Positions 62,301-64,000 of a stretch of 64,000 bases of DNA are shown piece by piece (positions within the stretch are counted from its first letter, which is position 1; every line of letters starts with the position of its first letter). The notes below the pieces were generated by a model, which saw only the letters and a program-made list of their open reading frames with translations, had not been told where the DNA came from and ran no database searches. The stretch is from Rhodopseudomonas palustris (GTDB taxonomy: Bacteria > Pseudomonadota > Alphaproteobacteria > Rhizobiales > Xanthobacteraceae), in assembly GCF_034479375.1 (NCBI RefSeq), contig NZ_CP140155.1, forward strand, positions 3,510,501-3,574,500, in the 5' to 3' direction. Made by a program: the position numbers and the translations under genes.

Positions 62301-62322
62301 CGTATAGATGATCTATATAACG
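62301..62322. promoter_or_regulatory. ModE-type operator between modE and mop
   Basis: CGTATAGATGATCTATATAACG contains TATAGAT/ATCTATA arms around one base, flanked by CG...ACG, resembling the TATAT/TATATAACG dyad bound by ModE. It is 22 bp upstream of modE and 42 bp before mop. Confidence 0.65.
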
Positions 62323-62363
62323 CTAACCCCGATCGGGACATTCCGCAACCAGGAGATTCGGCT

Positions 62364-62573
62364 ATGAAGATCAGCGCCCGCAACCAGCTCAAGGGCACCA
62401 TTATCGACATTCAGAAGGGCGCGACCACCTCGCATGTCCGCATCGACATCGGCGGCGGCGCGGTCGTCACCGCGGCGATCACCAATGAGGCGGTCGACGA
62501 GCTGAAGCTGGCCAAGGGCCAGGCGGCCATGGCGGTGATCAAGGCCTCGGACGTGCTGGTGGCGATCGACTGA
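62364..62573 (+). CDS. mop: Molybdopterin/molybdate-binding protein Mop (molbindin)
   Basis: 69 residues, a single Mop domain (SARNQLKGTIIDIQKGATTS ... VLVAID), nearly the same as the two in ModE. AGGAG precedes the ATG. Molbindins form hexamers that store molybdate in the cytoplasm. Probably controlled by ModE through the adjacent site. Confidence 0.93.
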   Translation: MKISARNQLKGTIIDIQKGATTSHVRIDIGGGAVVTAAITNEAVDELKLAKGQAAMAVIKASDVLVAID

Positions 62574-62578
62574 TGGCG

Positions 62579-62614
62579 GCCGGTCGACGCTGTGTGTGCG
62601 CAGCGTCGACCGGC
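62579..62614. terminator. Bidirectional hairpin between mop and the OMP gene
   Basis: GCCGGTCGACGCTG (62579-62592) and CAGCGTCGACCGGC (62601-62614) pair perfectly over 14 bp with an 8-nt loop, placed between two convergent genes. Confidence 0.8.
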
Positions 62615-62621
62615 GCTTCCC

Positions 62622-63623
62622 TCAGAACAGATAATTGAGACGCAGCATCGCCTGGTGGCGCTCGAAATTCGTGAGGTCGAGACGGCGCGGGTCGTTGATC
62701 GCCTTGCCCGCCACCTGCGCGCTCCAGGTGCCCGACAGGCCGACATTGTGCGCCAGATGCATCGAGAAGGTCGGGCCGAGATAGACCGCGTCGCCGACGA
62801 AGCGATCGAGCCCGAGGCCGTCATAGGCCCGCAGATAGCGCGCCTCGGCGCCGAGGATCAGATCCGGGCCGACTTTATAGGACATGGCGCCGTTCACCGA
62901 GAACTCCGAATCGCGCGTCCACTCGTTGGTGAGTTCGCGCGACGCGCCGCCGGAGTACCAGACGTTGATGGTGGCGAACAACGTGTTGCGGATCAGTTCC
63001 TTGTCCATCAGCGCGGCGAATTCGCTGCCATAGGTCTGGACATCGAAGCCGGTCAGTTCGTCGAACCTGTTCCACGCAGGCGCGGCGTGCAGCGTCAGGC
63101 CGAACGGCATCACGTCGCGGTCGAACAGCTTGTAGCGGAATTCGAGCGACGCGCCGGCCAGCGCTGTGCGGCGGTTGTCGATCATGTCGGGCACGCCGCC
63201 GACCCTGGTCGAGGCGAAACTGACGCCGGGCGCCACGCGAAAATTGTCGGTGAGCACGAACTTGACCTGCGACAGCACGCCGACGCCGGTATACGAGCCG
63301 GCGCGCCTGTTGAAGCGGCCGACGTTCTCGATCTCGAGTTCGATCTCGCCCTTCTTGCCGATATCGGAGCCCATGCTGAAGCCGAAAATGTGCTCGGTAT
63401 CGACGCCGTCGTGCTGCGCCTGCGCGTCGAGCAGGTCGGCGCGCGGCTTGACGGCCCGCACGGCAGCGCTGGTCGAGGAAGCCGAGGCGGTGGACAGCCA
63501 GGACGGCGCGTCGCCGGCGTCAGCGGTGGCCGGCAGCATCGACCCGAGCGCCAAGGCGCCCAGCGCAACACAGAAAATCGATCTCCTGCGACGACCGCCC
63601 GCCGCATCAAATTGCAACAACAT
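62622..63623 (-). CDS. Outer-membrane beta-barrel protein, unknown function
   Basis: 333 residues from ATG 63623. A signal peptide (to about residue 36, ...PATADAGDA), then amphipathic strands (KGEIELEIENVGRF, YTGVGVLSQVKFVLTDNFRV, FRYKLFDRDVMPFGLTLHAA) and a terminal Phe in MLRLNYLF, the usual signal for outer-membrane assembly. No family name recognised. It is convergent with mop; a link to molybdate is not supported. Confidence 0.78.
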   Translation of the reverse strand: MLLQFDAAGGRRRRSIFCVALGALALGSMLPATADAGDAPSWLSTASASSTSAAVRAVKPRADLLDAQAQHDGVDTEHIFGFSMGSDIGKKGEIELEIENVGRFNRRAGSYTGVGVLSQVKFVLTDNFRVAPGVSFASTRVGGVPDMIDNRRTALAGASLEFRYKLFDRDVMPFGLTLHAAPAWNRFDELTGFDVQTYGSEFAALMDKELIRNTLFATINVWYSGGASRELTNEWTRDSEFSVNGAMSYKVGPDLILGAEARYLRAYDGLGLDRFVGDAVYLGPTFSMHLAHNVGLSGTWSAQVAGKAINDPRRLDLTNFERHQAMLRLNYLF

Positions 63624-63924
63624 TCGACCCCCGAAATCGCAACGCAACTAATTCCGGGAACTAATTGCATGTGACAACGGGCCGGCGTCAAAGATTTTGT
63701 TCTATAGGATCAATAAGTTGGAAGCTGTTTAGATTTGATCCAAAACAATGACAGGGTAGTTAGTTACCAGAATATTCGCAGCCATCGTTCTTTCGTCGAA
63801 CCCCGATGCGGGCAAGATCCGCGCTTCGGGCGACTCTCATCGAACCGGCGCATGATACAATATTCGCTCTGTGGTCGAGGCGCCCGACCCGCGCCGCTCG
63901 ACCGTGCAACTTTGAGGACATGAC
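63624..63924. other. Divergent promoter region upstream of dps
   Basis: 301 bp with no gene. It is clearly AT-richer than the rest of the window (63690-63790), as expected for promoters. No Fur/Irr or OxyR site could be assigned with confidence. Confidence 0.5.
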
Positions 63925-64000
63925 ATGAAGAAGCCCCCCCAGATCAATATCGGCATCTCCGAGAAACATCGCGGCAAGATCGCCGACGGGCTGTCGCGGC
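63925..64000 (+). CDS. dps: Dps-family ferritin-like protein, 5' end only
   Basis: The first 25 codons are inside the window (MKKPPQINIGISEKHRGKIA then DGLSR). GAGGA lies 8 bases before the ATG. The start matches the N-terminus of Rhizobiales Dps, an iron-storing, DNA-protecting dodecamer. The rest of the gene lies beyond 64000. Confidence 0.7.
   Translation, partial: MKKPPQINIGISEKHRGKIADGLSR

Overview
The window is GC-rich (mostly G/C third codon positions) alphaproteobacterial chromosome. A class I lysyl-tRNA synthetase, GAF/HAMP class III cyclases, HBM-type chemoreceptors, an Omp25-type barrel and many dispersed palindromic repeats of the 'GTCATGCCCGGGC...' and 'GGATTGCTTCGTCGC' kinds together point to the Rhodopseudomonas/Bradyrhizobium group (Nitrobacteraceae). 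Genus is an inference from familiarity, not from a search. No rRNA, tRNA, CRISPR array or prophage was seen. The only mobile element is one IS4/IS50-type insertion sequence.

Layout. 1-1502: 5' part of a minus-strand outer-membrane protein joining an autotransporter-like barrel to an Omp25-like barrel. 2004-8223: a compact envelope cluster on the plus strand, OmpA-like / caspase-like peptidase / small secreted protein / inactive caspase-like TPR protein / OmpA-like, closed by a strong terminator at 8263-8289. 8434-12620: RND adaptor and pump. 13249-21803: Crp-type regulator, AsmA protein, membrane-bound cyclase, an orphan second RND adaptor and a chemoreceptor. 21849-27754: lysS, a solute-binding protein, a glycosyltransferase with an extra N-terminal domain, a Sco copper chaperone and a ClpP-like secreted protein. 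28029-33756: FAD dehydrogenase, HBM chemoreceptor, Cys-flanked repeat protein, old-yellow-enzyme family reductase.

33947-43421 is a complete protocatechuate 4,5-cleavage (lignin aromatic) pathway: ligAB opens the ring, ligC oxidises the semialdehyde to 2-pyrone-4,6-dicarboxylate, ligI hydrolyses it to oxalomesaconate, galD tautomerises, ligJ hydrates, and ligK cleaves to pyruvate and oxaloacetate. A LysR regulator, a tripartite-tricarboxylate-type binding protein and an extra NAD(P) oxidoreductase accompany it. 43615-49225 holds small secreted proteins, a HisE-like pyrophosphatase, a YqaA/VTT membrane protein, a nitronate monooxygenase and a thioesterase. The IS (49296-50707) interrupts a palindromic repeat, with a 9-bp target duplication.

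51133-58606 is the most unusual block: a 1483-residue protein fusing a cytochrome P450 to a DyP-type heme peroxidase through a membrane segment, behind a SARP-like/TPR regulator, divergent from a PatA-like subtilase. The shared intergenic region carries direct heptamer repeats at 11- and 22-bp spacing, the geometry SARP regulators use. The window ends with a molybdate locus (modE-modA-modB-modC, divergent mop, ModE-type operator), an outer-membrane protein gene and the first 25 codons of dps.

Candidates for undescribed systems: (1) the P450-DyP fusion with its SARP/subtilase neighbours, and (2) the caspase/pseudocaspase pair bracketed by two sibling OmpA proteins. Palindromic repeats sit repeatedly inside intercistronic gaps of the lig and mod operons.
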